DNA of 64,000 bases, taken from contig PQWQ01000002.1 in assembly GCA_002943765.1 (NCBI GenBank), positions 1,984,001-2,048,000 on the forward strand. Direction: 5' to 3'. Below are positions 11,801 through 25,393 of this stretch, piece by piece (the stretch's first letter is position 1; each line of letters starts with the position of its first letter). The notes below the pieces were generated by a model, which was not told where the DNA came from, ran no database searches, and saw only the letters and a list, made by a program, of their open reading frames with translations. This DNA comes from Psoroptes ovis. Its lineage: Eukaryota > Arthropoda > Arachnida > Sarcoptiformes > Psoroptidae. A program made the position numbers and the translations under genes.

Positions 11801-12930
11801 AATTTTTTTTTTGGAAAAGAAAAAATTGTATCGATTTCACAATAGAAGCAATCAATTGATGTATGATGTCACCACATGAAAATAAGGTTAAATGAAAAAA
11901 TTACCAACAGTTGAAACAAGATGACAGAAAGTTTTTCAAAGATTTTCAATTCAAAGTAGAAGAACACTTGTTGATTAGAATTTTTTATGAATTACAGTAA
12001 AGAAGCAAATTCTTATATTCAATTTTTTTCAAGTTAAATGAAAGAATCAAATGGATCGTATCGGATTTAATCACTGAAAAATTGAATCAAATACAAACAT
12101 TGAATAATCAAAGGTTTGAATATCTTGGTTGATTGATCAATTTTCAATAAATATTCATCAATTAAAATAAGATAATATTCAATGATTCAATTGCAATGAT
12201 ATTCAAATGAAAACACGGAATATTATTATCAGTAATTTGTGAAAAAAACAATTGAATTGATCACTAAACAATCATAGTGTTTAATCATAAACACAACTAA
12301 CTGTTTGATTTGTAAAATAGACACTGATGATGATAATTGTCGATGTGTATTCGAAAAAAAAAATATCAAAAAGAAAAAAAAATTGAAATGTGAATGTCTG
12401 ATTTGAGAGAAAGAAAACATCGAAATGATGATGATGATTAACACAGAGAGAGTTTATTTGTCTGTTTGTATGTGCTGCAACTAAAGAAGAAAAAAACACA
12501 TGCCATAAATACATACTTTTACAAATGTCTAACCAAAAATGCATATGATTCACACAAAACAAGCAGCACACACATCAAATTGTGTCTATGCGTCTATGCG
12601 CGTTTGTATGCATTTATATTTCTTTGATTTTCTCTCTTCTTTTTTCATATATGAAAATTCTCATTCACGCTTTCACATTTATCTTTATTTCTCTTGTCTT
12701 TTTTTTGATTATATATTCTTTTGAATGAAAAATTGAATCAAAAATGAAATATATTAAAATATATGTATTCAATCAAAGAAAATATAAAAAACAAGGTAAA
12801 ATATAAACTACTTGAATGACTGGATGGATTATAATCAATATTATTTATGGTTTCTTGCTAATATCGAAATTCAAAATAGCAGTGTACACGTTTTTTTTAA
12901 TGAAAATTTATTAATATTTAATTGCAATCA

Positions 12931-12951
12931 ATGATGATGATGATGATGATA
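12931..12951. repeat. (ATG)7 microsatellite
   Basis: Seven perfect ATG units in non-coding DNA. Confidence 0.85.
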
Positions 12952-15410
12952 AGAATAATGATAAAATAATGTGGAGATAATATTCAAATATGCAAAAAAA
13001 TGATCATTTAATCAAGTGAAACCAAGAAAATATTGATTTATTCAATTTCGGAATCAGAATTCGTAGGAAAATGAATGTATTTGAAAAATCAAAGAAATTT
13101 GAATTTTAAATTGAAGTATGGCAGTCAGAAGTATGGTAATCTTTGCTTGAAAAATACAAAGGAGTATGTAGAAATCGTAGTGCTCGAAATTCAATGTCAA
13201 AACCCGTCATTCGATTCGCTATTCATATAAATTCCTTGGCCAAAAATAAGCACAATTTCAAAATTTATCTTTGATAATATCGAATAGAAAATGAATGAAT
13301 AGATGAATTTATTCATCAGCCATACAACATACCTGAACACAAATTATCAATCTTTATTTCATTTTGATTAATTGAATTAAAATATCATAAATACATTTGA
13401 AAAAAGCATATATTTCACCGAGAAAAAAAGTAAATTTTACCAAAATTCATGAAAACTCGAACTCAAAACACTGAAAAAATAAATTCTTGAGATAAAATGA
13501 AAACCTTTAAGATGGCTTAATTTGATATTGGAGAAAAGACATTTAAAAAACAACCAACAAAAACAACAACAACATTAACAAACAAATAAACATTAATTAA
13601 GCATTGTATGAAACCATCATACATTACCCAATGTACACTTAAACACACACATAAAAACATAATAATGACGATGATGACAAGATGGGCGATACTTTTAAAA
13701 TTAGAGAAGAAAAAAAAATCCTATTCACTTGAATACTTAAGATACTTAAATTCATTTTTTTTTCATCACATCTGTTCATTCATTCATCTATTACTCATGA
13801 TTAATATTAATTCATTTTCAGCTTTTTCTCGAGTCAACTCTGAACTTTATTTACCTTCATTAACCTCTTAGTAAAACATTTATTGTAATGATTTTAGGTT
13901 TAATGTTCAGCTGGTTTATATTTTCTTTTCGTTTGTAAATAGACATCTTTCAACAATTATGATAATGACTAATTATCACCATAATTTGTCATACAAACAA
14001 AATATAATAACTCTGGTAATGGTAATAATTTCATATTTAATGTAATTATTACAATTATTCTCTTTAATAATAATGATTTGTTTGTTTATGTCAACAGTAA
14101 TTTTGAAAAAACAAAACCTAACAAAAATTAAAATAATTCTCACATGATTAATGTTTATTCTTCATTCTTTTTCACAATAAATTATCGAAGAAATGAAAAA
14201 AATGTAAATAATAAATGGAAATAAATAAATGAGAAATTTACAATTGATATTCACAAATTTTTTACATGACAATAGCCTTTTGTTTCAATATTATGAATGA
14301 ATGGATGGTTAAATATTTGATAATAATAATAATAAAATGAGAAATAATGAATGAAGGCAACCAGAGAAAACCAAAATGAACATAGAAACCAACAAAAGAA
14401 AATAATGAATTCAAATATATTGAAATTCAAAAATGAATTTGGAAACAAAACGAAAAAAAAATTTAATTACATTTAATTATCGACACAGGAAAAAAATGTG
14501 AAATGAAATAAAATGAAAGGAATATTTAAACAAAATATGAAAATATCATTAACAATTTGTTGTTTGACAGTCAAAAGAAAAAAAAACGAATCATCAAACA
14601 TTCAATAATTTTTGACAAATGATTGTCAAATTGTTGGCATATTTATTTTCTTGAAAAAAATTCATTTCTATTGAATTTGTTTGTTTAGAAATTTCCACAT
14701 TGACTAACATGAATTTTCTCTTGAATATACTGCACACGGGCGACAAATGAATTCGTTTAATATTGAATCAATGAAAACTCTTCAAATCGGAAATCGGCGA
14801 AACCCTTTTGAAATTTACAATAATTCTTTTTTATTGAAGAATGGAGAATTCATTTTCCAACAGCGTATTGGCCGAACTATATGCGATGTATCGAATGCAA
14901 TAAACATTTTAAATTACACAAATAACTCACATACAAATCGGTACATTATTCTTTGCATAATGATATTGGGAAAAACAAATTTCTCTTTGCATATTATGTA
15001 AAATAATATGCAAAAAAATAGTCGAATGTCAGAGACCATTTTCCTCTTTTTTTTGGTTGTCAGCAAGATGATGAATGAAATAAGTGTGAATTGAATTGTT
15101 TTCGATTGTGTTCATAAGTGAGTGTTCAGCCTCTTTGAATTATGCAAAAAGCGAAAAAAAAACCTAAAAAACAACAATGGCAAAAATGAATACATACAAA
15201 TGTATGCACTCATATATGAATATATAATAAACATTTGCGTGTGTCTCTTCATTTTTTTTTCTTATTTGAATGTTTTATTTGATTTTTCAATAGTTTGGCT
15301 TCATTCATATATTATTCATACAAACACTCTATGTTATTATATATGATGACGAGGATGATGATGATGATCATTTTCCATCTTATTATAATAATAATACTTT
15401 CGAAATAAAC

Positions 15411-15480
15411 AACAACAACAACAACAGCATGATTTCTCATTGGATAATGATGATTGTGTTGCACTGTTGTTGTTGTTGTT
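15411..15480. repeat. Inverted (AAC)n / (GTT)n pair
   Basis: (AAC)5AG at 15411-15427 is the exact reverse complement of CT(GTT)5 at 15464-15480, so a transcript could fold into a 17-bp stem with a 36-nt loop. Simple repeats make this possible by chance. Confidence 0.7.
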
Positions 15481-15882
15481 TTGCATTTCTTATGCATCAT
15501 ACATTTCAGAAAAATATAAATAAAATATTCAACAATTCAACTCAAAGCTATAATAATAACATTTCATGCAAATTAGATTGTAATTTCCTTTTTTTTCTCC
15601 GTATTTATTTCTTTTTCTCATCTTTGAATATAAATACACATGAATGTAAATGATAATCATCATTTAATCATTTGAAATATTTTTTTTGAAATAAATAAAA
15701 ATGGTCGTGGCTAGGTATATATTGAAGAAAAAAAAATATTAAAATATTCAAGTGGGATGGATTTCCTGTTATGGCAATTTTATTTTATTTTTTATAAAAG
15801 CATCAATGGTACAAAGAATGTTGTAAATATGGACATATTTTTTAGCTTCGAAAAAATACAATCGATTATATTCGTATTATTT

Positions 15883-15928
15883 GATCGATCGATCGATCAA
15901 TCGATTGATTGATTGATTTGATTTGATT
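15883..15928. repeat. GATC/GATT tetranucleotide run
   Basis: Consecutive GATC units change through CAATC to GATT and then GATTT units, forming an imperfect tetra- and pentanucleotide tract that includes several GATC palindromes. Confidence 0.7.
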
Positions 15929-16643
15929 CGGCAAATGAAAAACAAGCTAATATAAGAATTGTGATTGCATTTGATTGTAAATTCGATTGAATTGAATTTT
16001 GAATTTTGATTGAATCAAACATCAATCCATTCATTTAATATCATTATTATTCAAAAATATAAAATGATAATTATAATGAATATAATAATTATAATTATTA
16101 TTATCATTTCAAATTTTTTCTAAATTTAAATTCAAACCAAGGATGAAAAAACAAAATTGTTTGATTATAATATAATGATAATTATAATATGTATTCGAAA
16201 AAAGAAATACTTGAATATAATTTTTTTTATTTTAAATTATTCATAAATTCAAGAATTTTTTCTCAAATAAAAACCTTAGAAAAAGAATTTCTTTTCCTAT
16301 GATTTCAACCATCCTTAGAAGTTATTATTATTATTATTATTACAACATTAGCATTATCATCATTATCATTTATTATAATTATCATTATTAGATATGGATT
16401 TGTAATTTTAATATTAAAAATCCTAATGATGATGATGACCATTTTATGAAATGGTAATGATGATCCTGGTTATGTGTTTGTGGTGATGATGATGGTGATG
16501 TCGGTAACTGGCTGGTTTATATATTAGCAGCTTTCTCAGAATGACGATGATAATGGTTAACCTCAGTCCATATTAAAATTATATGTAAGATTCAAATGAA
16601 AAAAAATATTTCTCATTAAAATATTATGTAACCTTACAATAAC

Positions 16644-16663
16644 AAAAAAAAAAAAAAAAAAAA
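16644..16663. repeat. Homopolymer A tract (20)
   Basis: Uninterrupted run of 20 A. No retrotransposon body or target duplication was recognised next to it, so it is called a plain homopolymer. Confidence 0.8.
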
Positions 16664-19600
16664 TGGATAAATAAATAATTGAATGCCCTTCCCAATAATC
16701 CAGTGAATCAAAGACAAATATGAAAAAAAAGAATGGCGAGAAAAATACGAAACATGAAGAATTTTTTTTTTCGAAAAAAATTCTTGAAGAAATGAAAAAA
16801 TTCAAAAACACAAGACACAAACAAATAAATTGGAAATAAATATTAAATGGCAACAATTTTTTTTCTTTCTCTCTCTTCCCGTCATCATTTCATTTATTTG
16901 CCTTATTTCATTTTTAAAATTAGTAAATTGTTCATCATCATCATCAATGATTTGGTTTGGCATCTAGAGACCAATTATTATTAGCATCTATAATTACTAT
17001 TCATTAATAATTGCAGTATGAATCTGCATCAATTTGTATGCTTGTTGCAAGAAAAAAATCATTTTCAAAGCATCTGGACCTTAGATTTTGAATCAATTTT
17101 GCTAATTCATCCATTTATTAAAATGAAAATAGATTGAAATTAAAATAACGAAATTTTCAAAATTTAATCATCAATTTGTGGTTTTTTTTTCGATCATGTC
17201 CCTATGATAATTATTTCAATTTATGGATCAAAGAAAAAAGAATCAGTCTTTGTGCATCATTTTCGTTTAAAATATATCAAAAAATATTGAAAATTTCAAA
17301 CATAATAACCATATGAAGACAAGCAACGTTGATTTACATCTAATTTTGATTTGATTTTTTTTTTCAATTTGAAAATTTGAAATGCTAATACACAATACGA
17401 CAATTGATCATCATTATTTTTTATTTTTTTGATATAATCATATTTAATAATGACGATTATTTTCAATTTTCAATTATAATAAATGAATGAATAAATTTTA
17501 ATACCGAAATCAAAGAAAAAAAATGAATAAATGCATCATTGAAATAATAATAATAATGATACGAATAGCTGAAATAGATGTTACTTCAAAGCCACAACAA
17601 GAAGTAGGCGAGTCATCATTATTGGTATTATTTTTTTTTTTTTGAAAAATTTAAAATTTTTCTAAAACAAAAAATTAAGTTCATTTCAAATGATTAGTGT
17701 AAGTGTTTTTCAATTTCAAATCATGTGTGTTACCTTGTGTATTTACCACAAGTAGACACACCAAAGAGAAAAAAAGTGAAGATGAATTATTGAATTCAAA
17801 AATTATATCAAATGCTAGGAACGAAAATTCATTTTTTTCTAATTTCTCCTCAAGGAATTATAAATTTGAATTATATATGAATATATGAAAATCAAATATA
17901 AAATTCAAAATTACAGACAAAATAAATAAAAATAAATTCATTATTTAACAAGCAAATTACAAGAACAAATTTGGAAATATATTAAATAAATAATATAAAT
18001 TACATCGGTTAAATTTAAATTCTTATACATTCATATCAAAATGTGAAATGAAATGAAATCATTTTTCATTTTGTTCAAGAAAAAAAATCGTATAATAATA
18101 ATAGTGATAATAATGAGAAAATTACAAATATATTCGCATCATCAGTTTTTTGGATGATCGATTTGTGTTTAAATGAGATATATCGACTAATGATATCACC
18201 AATAATTATATAAATAGATTGGTATTCACATTGTCAATTGTTTTTAGGCATCTTTCGTAAATCGAAATTCGCAAAAAAAAATTTGATTTGAAAAATTCAA
18301 ATAAATTCTTCATTCAAAGTTGTTCTGATTATTATTATTCACAATTTCAATGGTGTCAGCTGTCAGATTTGTCTTTTATCATTAATATTTTGGTTTTAAA
18401 GATTTTTCTTTTCATAGTTTATTTTAGGTATTAATAATGCAAACACACACACATATGCACATATAATACTGATGTTTTAAATACGATAATTAGCGAAAAG
18501 ATAAAAGAAGATAATAGTTTGAAAAAAAGAAGAATAAAAGGAGTGGTTGCTATTGAAAAACGATCAAGATGAGGATCGAAAGCATCATTATTGTTATTAT
18601 AACTATCATTATAATCATCTAATGTTTCAATATTAATGATCATTCATTAAAAAATTGATGAAATTAGTCAAAAAGAAAAAAACAAAAAGAAAAAAGTACA
18701 CCAGCAACTTTAAATATATTCAAATCGATTCATATATATTTGATTATTTTTTGTTGTTGAACTCTGTTGTTGAACAAGTGAAAAAACTTTTAAAAAATTC
18801 ATTTTAATAAATTAGAAAAATTCTAATGAATTCTTTTGGACAAAAGAATTTTGTTTTTTAAGAAAATTAGAGAGATGAAAAACGACGGAATAGGTATAAT
18901 AACTCTTGAATATTTTTGAATATAAATTTTTTTCTGAAACATTCCTTGTTTCATTATTATTATCATCATTACAATGGTACAACGACTTGAAAATCATGTC
19001 GTTCGAAAATAATTCAAAATAATAAAAATAATTATTAGTATTATTATTATTATTATTAAAATCATCATCATTTACATCATATCAAAAGGGCGTTTATGAT
19101 CACGATTTATCTATTGATCAATAAATTGACGATTGTTGCTATTATTATTTGATTCAATCTTGTGAATGTTATAAGAATAATAGCAGAAATAATAAAAAAT
19201 CAAAGATATTTCAAGAAAGAGAGAAAAAAGAAAAAATTCAAAAAATCAATTCTTTAATTATTTCAATGAGGGTTTTCATATTTTTCGCCATATTTAAATA
19301 TGAAATGAAAGAAGAATGAAAAAAAATGAACCAAATATCACCTGTGTACGTTTACCTTTTGCATAAAAAAAAAATTACCCGGTTGATAAAATCATCTGGT
19401 CATGTAAATGAATTGAAAATCATGACAAACTCATCTGCATATTACATGCATACAAAACAATCAAACAAAGGAACCTTGTACACCACGAATAAAGCAAGCA
19501 AGCAATTAATCTAATTATGATACACCATTACTTTTGTTTTAATCAAACAAAGGTTGAAACAAAAGAAATTTTGAATCGGGGATATCAAATGTGCGGCGGG

Positions 19601-22600
19601 GATACGAGAGACAGAGAACGAGACAGAGCAAAAGCGAAAACAATTTTTCATTTCATAAAGGTTTGTGATTAGTTAATTAGTCAAAAAATAAATAATAATC
19701 ATTGAATGCATGGTGGGTAGTGTAATTTACCTATGAAGAATTTGAAAAAAAAATTCATTTTCATTTTCATACCGAAACATTCAAATATTTTATACAAATT
19801 CTGACTTTTTGGTTCCGTTTTCGTGAATAATTTTTCCTGAAATTATTTGTTTGTTCGTGCTTCGTGTATGCATTTTGATTTTTTTCAAAAATAAAATAAA
19901 TAAATTTCATTTTTTTTACGATGATTTCATGCAAAGAAAACGAAGACTTTCAAACAAATAAATAAATAGTACCAGCATATTTCGATTCTGACATTTGTAA
20001 ATGTTCATTTTCATTTGTGCAAATATATGCACAAATACATTTTTTTCAATGGCTTTGGTTCGATGGCAAAAATTATTTTTGAACATTGAAACAATTATTC
20101 ATTATTTCATTTCAAACAGTCATCATTTAATCATTTTGAATGTTAATGATCTATCTTTCATACCATTTCGAGTACAAAAAAATACATCACATTTGAATAA
20201 TAAAAAAAAAAATAGTAAATTCAAGTGAAAAATTAAAATTTCATTTCCATGAATGAAAAATTTGAAATTTTCTTTTCTTGATTTTGATCAATGAAAAATG
20301 AATAAAATGGGGAAATTTCATTGGAATTTTCGCTGAATTTAAATTTTTTTTCTACAAAAATTTAAATTTCATTGAAATTTTTTTTTGTTGCCTTAATGAA
20401 AATGAATTAATTAGATGTCTGCATATACAATTTTCACATGAAAATGTTTGAACGAAAAAAAATTCGTTGAACAATTATCAATTTGTTTCATTTTTTTTTT
20501 GTCGATAATTGTTTATGAAAATATTCATTCAAAAATGTTTGTAACGATTTCGATCATCATCATCTTCGTCAACACAACAACATCAACAAGATTTCTATTT
20601 TTCTTCTTGTACAAATCAAACGATTCAAAGCCTTAGGGTTTTGATCATTTATCACACATTTATGCACACTTGAACATTTTTTTTGAAATCTTATAATGGT
20701 GGTAGCCAAAGCAATCAATGAATGAAAAATCAATGGCCAATTCTTGAAATGCACGTTTTACAAATTTAAAATTCAAAAAGAAAAAACAAAAAAAAACCTG
20801 ATAATTATAATATTTACCGAACGACGAAATAATCAGTTGAAATTCGTCGTTCTTTTCATTATTATTATTAATATTATTATTTTGACTATGATCACACAAA
20901 TGTTTGCCAAAAAAATGATCATTAATTCAATTCCTTCATCTTTTTATCTTCGATTTATAATGATAATAATGATTTTTTATTTGTTTCGTTACTTATTTAA
21001 TTTCATTTGAAAACCAATGGAAAGGCACAGAGAGGCAGAAAAAATGAGGACACAAATATGTTTGTGCACGATTTTTCATTACCAGAAAAAAATGGGCAAA
21101 AAAACTGAAATGAAATGAAATTCTTAATAAAAAAAAATATTTTAATGATAAAACATGAAATAAAAATATGCACAGAAAATTAAGGCACCAACAAATACAA
21201 ATGTAAAATTTGGTGGAAAAAAAAAGATCAATGTTAAATGGAAACACATATCATGATTATTGCTTGTTACATTCATCATACATACACAAAAACAAATTCA
21301 TCGGAAAAAAATGACAAAGAAATTCATATTTCAAAATTGTAAAATTGAATGAAAATTATATTTAAAACTAAAAAATTCATCAACATACAAAAAAAAATTT
21401 TTTTGCCCCTTCATCAGCTTAATTAATGATTGAACAAAATTAAAAGAAAAAATTGAAATTCCACAGACTGAAAAAAAACACGGAGTAGTAAAAATATTGA
21501 TTGAATTTTTTCATTTTATTTCAAACAACAAAAATCAATCAAAAAAATAATTTAAATTATTGTATGAATTCATGAAAGAGTTTCAAATAATATTGAATGA
21601 GGTTTTAGATAAAGAAAAATATATATTTTTCTTTGTATATTCATAGATTTTGATTGAAAAATTGCAAATGAAATTCATTGAAATCAAATCAAATCGGTCA
21701 TCGATTGATATATGCATTTGTTTGAGTGCATGCATCACAAATAATTTATGTATCTTTATGTTTTCATATAATACACATCTATGAAAAATTAAATATTTAT
21801 TTTCATTTATTTATTAAAATAATCTAATTCAAAATATTTTTTTTTTCATTATAATTGAATGACAAACAACAACAACAACAAAAAACCGAATTAAACTAAT
21901 CAAATGAATTTGTGTACAAGTTTTTGTGGTTAAACGTTATATTATTATTATCATTCATTTTTTATGGATAAAATTCAATTTTTTTTTGTTCGATATTATT
22001 CCGGTCATCGTTGATTATTATGATGATGATGGCCAAAATTGCCGACTATTAAAGCTTATCTATGGTCGAAAAATTTTTTTTTTCTCATTTCGATACAAAT
22101 TTGATATTTCAAAAGATGCTAATAATAACAATAATATTGATAATGATAATAATGTAATAAAGAGAAGTGTAGATATAAATATAAATATTTCAATATACAA
22201 ATACACACAAACACACACTTATTATTGATCAATCATGATTTAATTCATATGAACACTAATCAGTAAATAAATAAAAATCAATTTAATCCATTACAAATAC
22301 AATATATTTTACTTATTTCATTAGAAAATTATTGATATCAAAGGTAAATTGAGAGCAAATTTTTTTTAAATAAATTTGAATTGATTTCATTTGAAATCAA
22401 ATGCAAAATAATATTGATGAAAAATTATCAAAATAAGACTAATGCGTTCCAGCTGCTGTTTACTTTGGACAATTTTTTGATATTTTTCTTATTTTTCTCA
22501 TTCATTTTTTGATTGACCTATCTATCTGTGGATTTAAATCTTAGACAAATGTACATAGAACGAATATGCCTACGCAATGATAATTTCATATTTAAAAAAT

Positions 22601-25347
22601 AAAATTAAAGCAAAAACAAAAATCATAATCAAAAGAAAACTAGAATTTCAAAAATCTTAAATATGAAATGATATTATCATCATTATTAATATCATTATAA
22701 TTTTAAATGTACCAAAACAATTAGTTGGAAATTATTTTCGTAAAAAAATATAGCAATTATAACAATATAATATGATATTATAGCACATTATTATGTGATT
22801 AATTTTTCGGCAAATAAACGTGTTGGAATCATTTCTATTTATTTTTTCTTACAAAAAAAACACGAAAAATTAAAACAAATTTTCAACAGTCTCCGGTTTG
22901 TCTATCAGCCAGAAATGGCGACAATCAAATCATTCGAGACATTTCGATTTGTAGAAATCGGGTCTATTTCGATTTGATCTTTTTTTTTGGTTTTTGAAAT
23001 TTTTCACATAGATTTTACAATTAAATACATATAAATACAATGATAATTTTTTCGTTTTGTTTTTTTGGATTTTTCTGCATGCCCTGGAGGTTCAAAACAA
23101 TTCATTTGGGAAAATCAAAGAAATCATTTGTATTTAAAAATAGTGAAAAATAAACCGAACAAATACAAACAAACGAGGGGTTAATAATCGATGATAATTA
23201 TGTAATGATATTTGATTATTGAAATTTATATTATATCTATTCATTTTTCAAAAATTTTCATGTGAAATTGATCGAAATTTTAGTAAAACAACAACAATAC
23301 TTATGATAATTGCATAAAATGTTCATTTTTTCTTCTAAATAAAACATTAGAATCAAATGTATAGACATAAATTTATGAATAAATAACTTGGAATAAAGAA
23401 AAGAAAATTTGGATTGCAAAGTAAAAAATTCAATATAATCAAACATCATATAGGATGTGGAATTGGTATCATGTTTTAATAATAATAACGATGATAACGA
23501 ACAATTATTGTTTTTATTAAAACATATGATAATGATGATGATTGGGTGGAGTGATATCATTTTTTTTATATATTTCAATCCATATAATTAAAATGATTAT
23601 CAACATCGAAATCATCATCAAAAACATCAACATCAACGCTCGTTGGCATTATTTTATAATATGTGTGATTATTATATCATGAATAGATGAATAATAATAA
23701 TAGTAATATTTGTATGCAGACGTATACATTACATTTCAAAGAGCATAAATCAAAATTTATATATTCAAAAAATGTTGTTTTATGGTGAATATTATTATAA
23801 AAACAAATGAGAATAATAATAATAATAATAAGGATGATAAGGAACTGTACAGAACCACAATTTGTACGAATTTATTCAGTCTATTTTCTTATAATTATGG
23901 ACATTATTATTATTATTATTGAAATGATATTCTTAAATCAAAAATATAAATCTATATCTTATGAAATCTATATATTTTAGACCATTACAATGATAGATTC
24001 ATACATTATAGATGGAAATTTGATTCAGAATTGCAAATAAAATGCATTCGCACAACAAACATCATCGAAAATATTCGCATTAAGTTTTGAATTCAGAAGA
24101 ATTTCTCAAAATTCACTCGAATTTTCTGCTCAAAAACGGAAGATAGTCAAATTCTCAACAAGCATCACAAAGTCTATTACAGGTGGTTATATCCAATGAT
24201 GAACATTATTATCATGATCATCAATGGTGGTCTAATTTTTTTTGTTGATTTGTTATCTTATTGGGGAAAAATCACTGAAATTTCATAGGAACATAAATGA
24301 ATGATAAAAATTAAATTCGTATTTAGTTGTCATCATCAAATGTGATTAAAGGAAAAAAATATAATAATTATAATGATTATTTCAGTGATTAAATGCTTGT
24401 TATTATCATTATTTTTTTGCATTCTATAATCGAATCCGGATAAACATTGTGATTGCAACAATAATAATAATAATTATAATAATCAATGTTTATTTGTATT
24501 TTGATAATTGAGTAAAATATATTGGCTGTCTCTGTGTGTTCATTGAGATGGAACACATATTTTTTTACTCAAAATTAATAATACAAAAATTACCCAATAT
24601 TTACTTATTATATCGAGTTAGGCACAAATGACCATAATTCATAATTTTTCATAATTCGTTTGATAAAATCTCAGAATTATTATCAATTTCAATCGTACAT
24701 TTTTTTCAAATGATAACAAAAGGAAGATTTGTTTTCTTAGCTAACATCTTCTTCGATCATAATAGATATCACAAGAGTCATCATCAGGCAACATTCTCGT
24801 TAATCACTGATGCTTGCATGAATGAATGAATTAATGAATGATGAATCTATTATCATCATCAAAACCAATTTTTGTAAATACATAAATTGATGAAACACAT
24901 TATCCAAATTATTTACCTGTTTTTCATGTGGATATGCGCATCAAAATAAATAAAAAATGAAATGTAAAATGATTATCATTGTAGATTTAGCTTTTTTTCA
25001 TTTAATTTTCGTTGAAAGAAAAACAAATATATCTAATTAGAATTATCATTAATAATAATCATCATCATCATCAAACGAAATACAAACTCAAAAATTCGAG
25101 AGCAATTACAGTTAATTATTTATAAAAAGAAACAATTAATTACTTGTTGTTGTTGTTTTTTTAATATCAAAAAATGAAAAATAAAATATCATTTGTTTTT
25201 TTTTTGTCGACATTTGTTTGTAATTTTTATTCGCATTTGTATGCTTTTGAATTTTATGAGTTCATTCAAAAAAACATAAAATAAATGAAATTATAATTTG
25301 AGTAAATTAAACCAGATGACCAAAGTCCACTCGTAACGCGCACATAT

Positions 25348-25348
<1 letters not shown>

Positions 25349-25391
<43 letters not shown>
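25349..25391. repeat. (CA)n dinucleotide microsatellite
   Basis: About 21 perfect CA units, the longest dinucleotide repeat in the window and likely to vary in length between individuals. Confidence 0.92.

Positions 25392-25393
<2 letters not shown>

Noticed and set aside
13073..13230. Short plus-strand frame of about 51 codons with protein-like composition
   Set aside because: Too short to stand out statistically, with no recognised family and no convincing exon boundaries.
14747..15001. 84-codon plus-strand frame with moderately complex sequence
   Set aside because: No known motif and no clear splice signals. Several frames of this length are expected by chance in 64 kb on six frames.
16644..16663. 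Poly(A) tract as the tail of a retroposed gene copy
   Set aside because: No gene-like body or flanking target duplication was found beside it, and A runs are common in this DNA.
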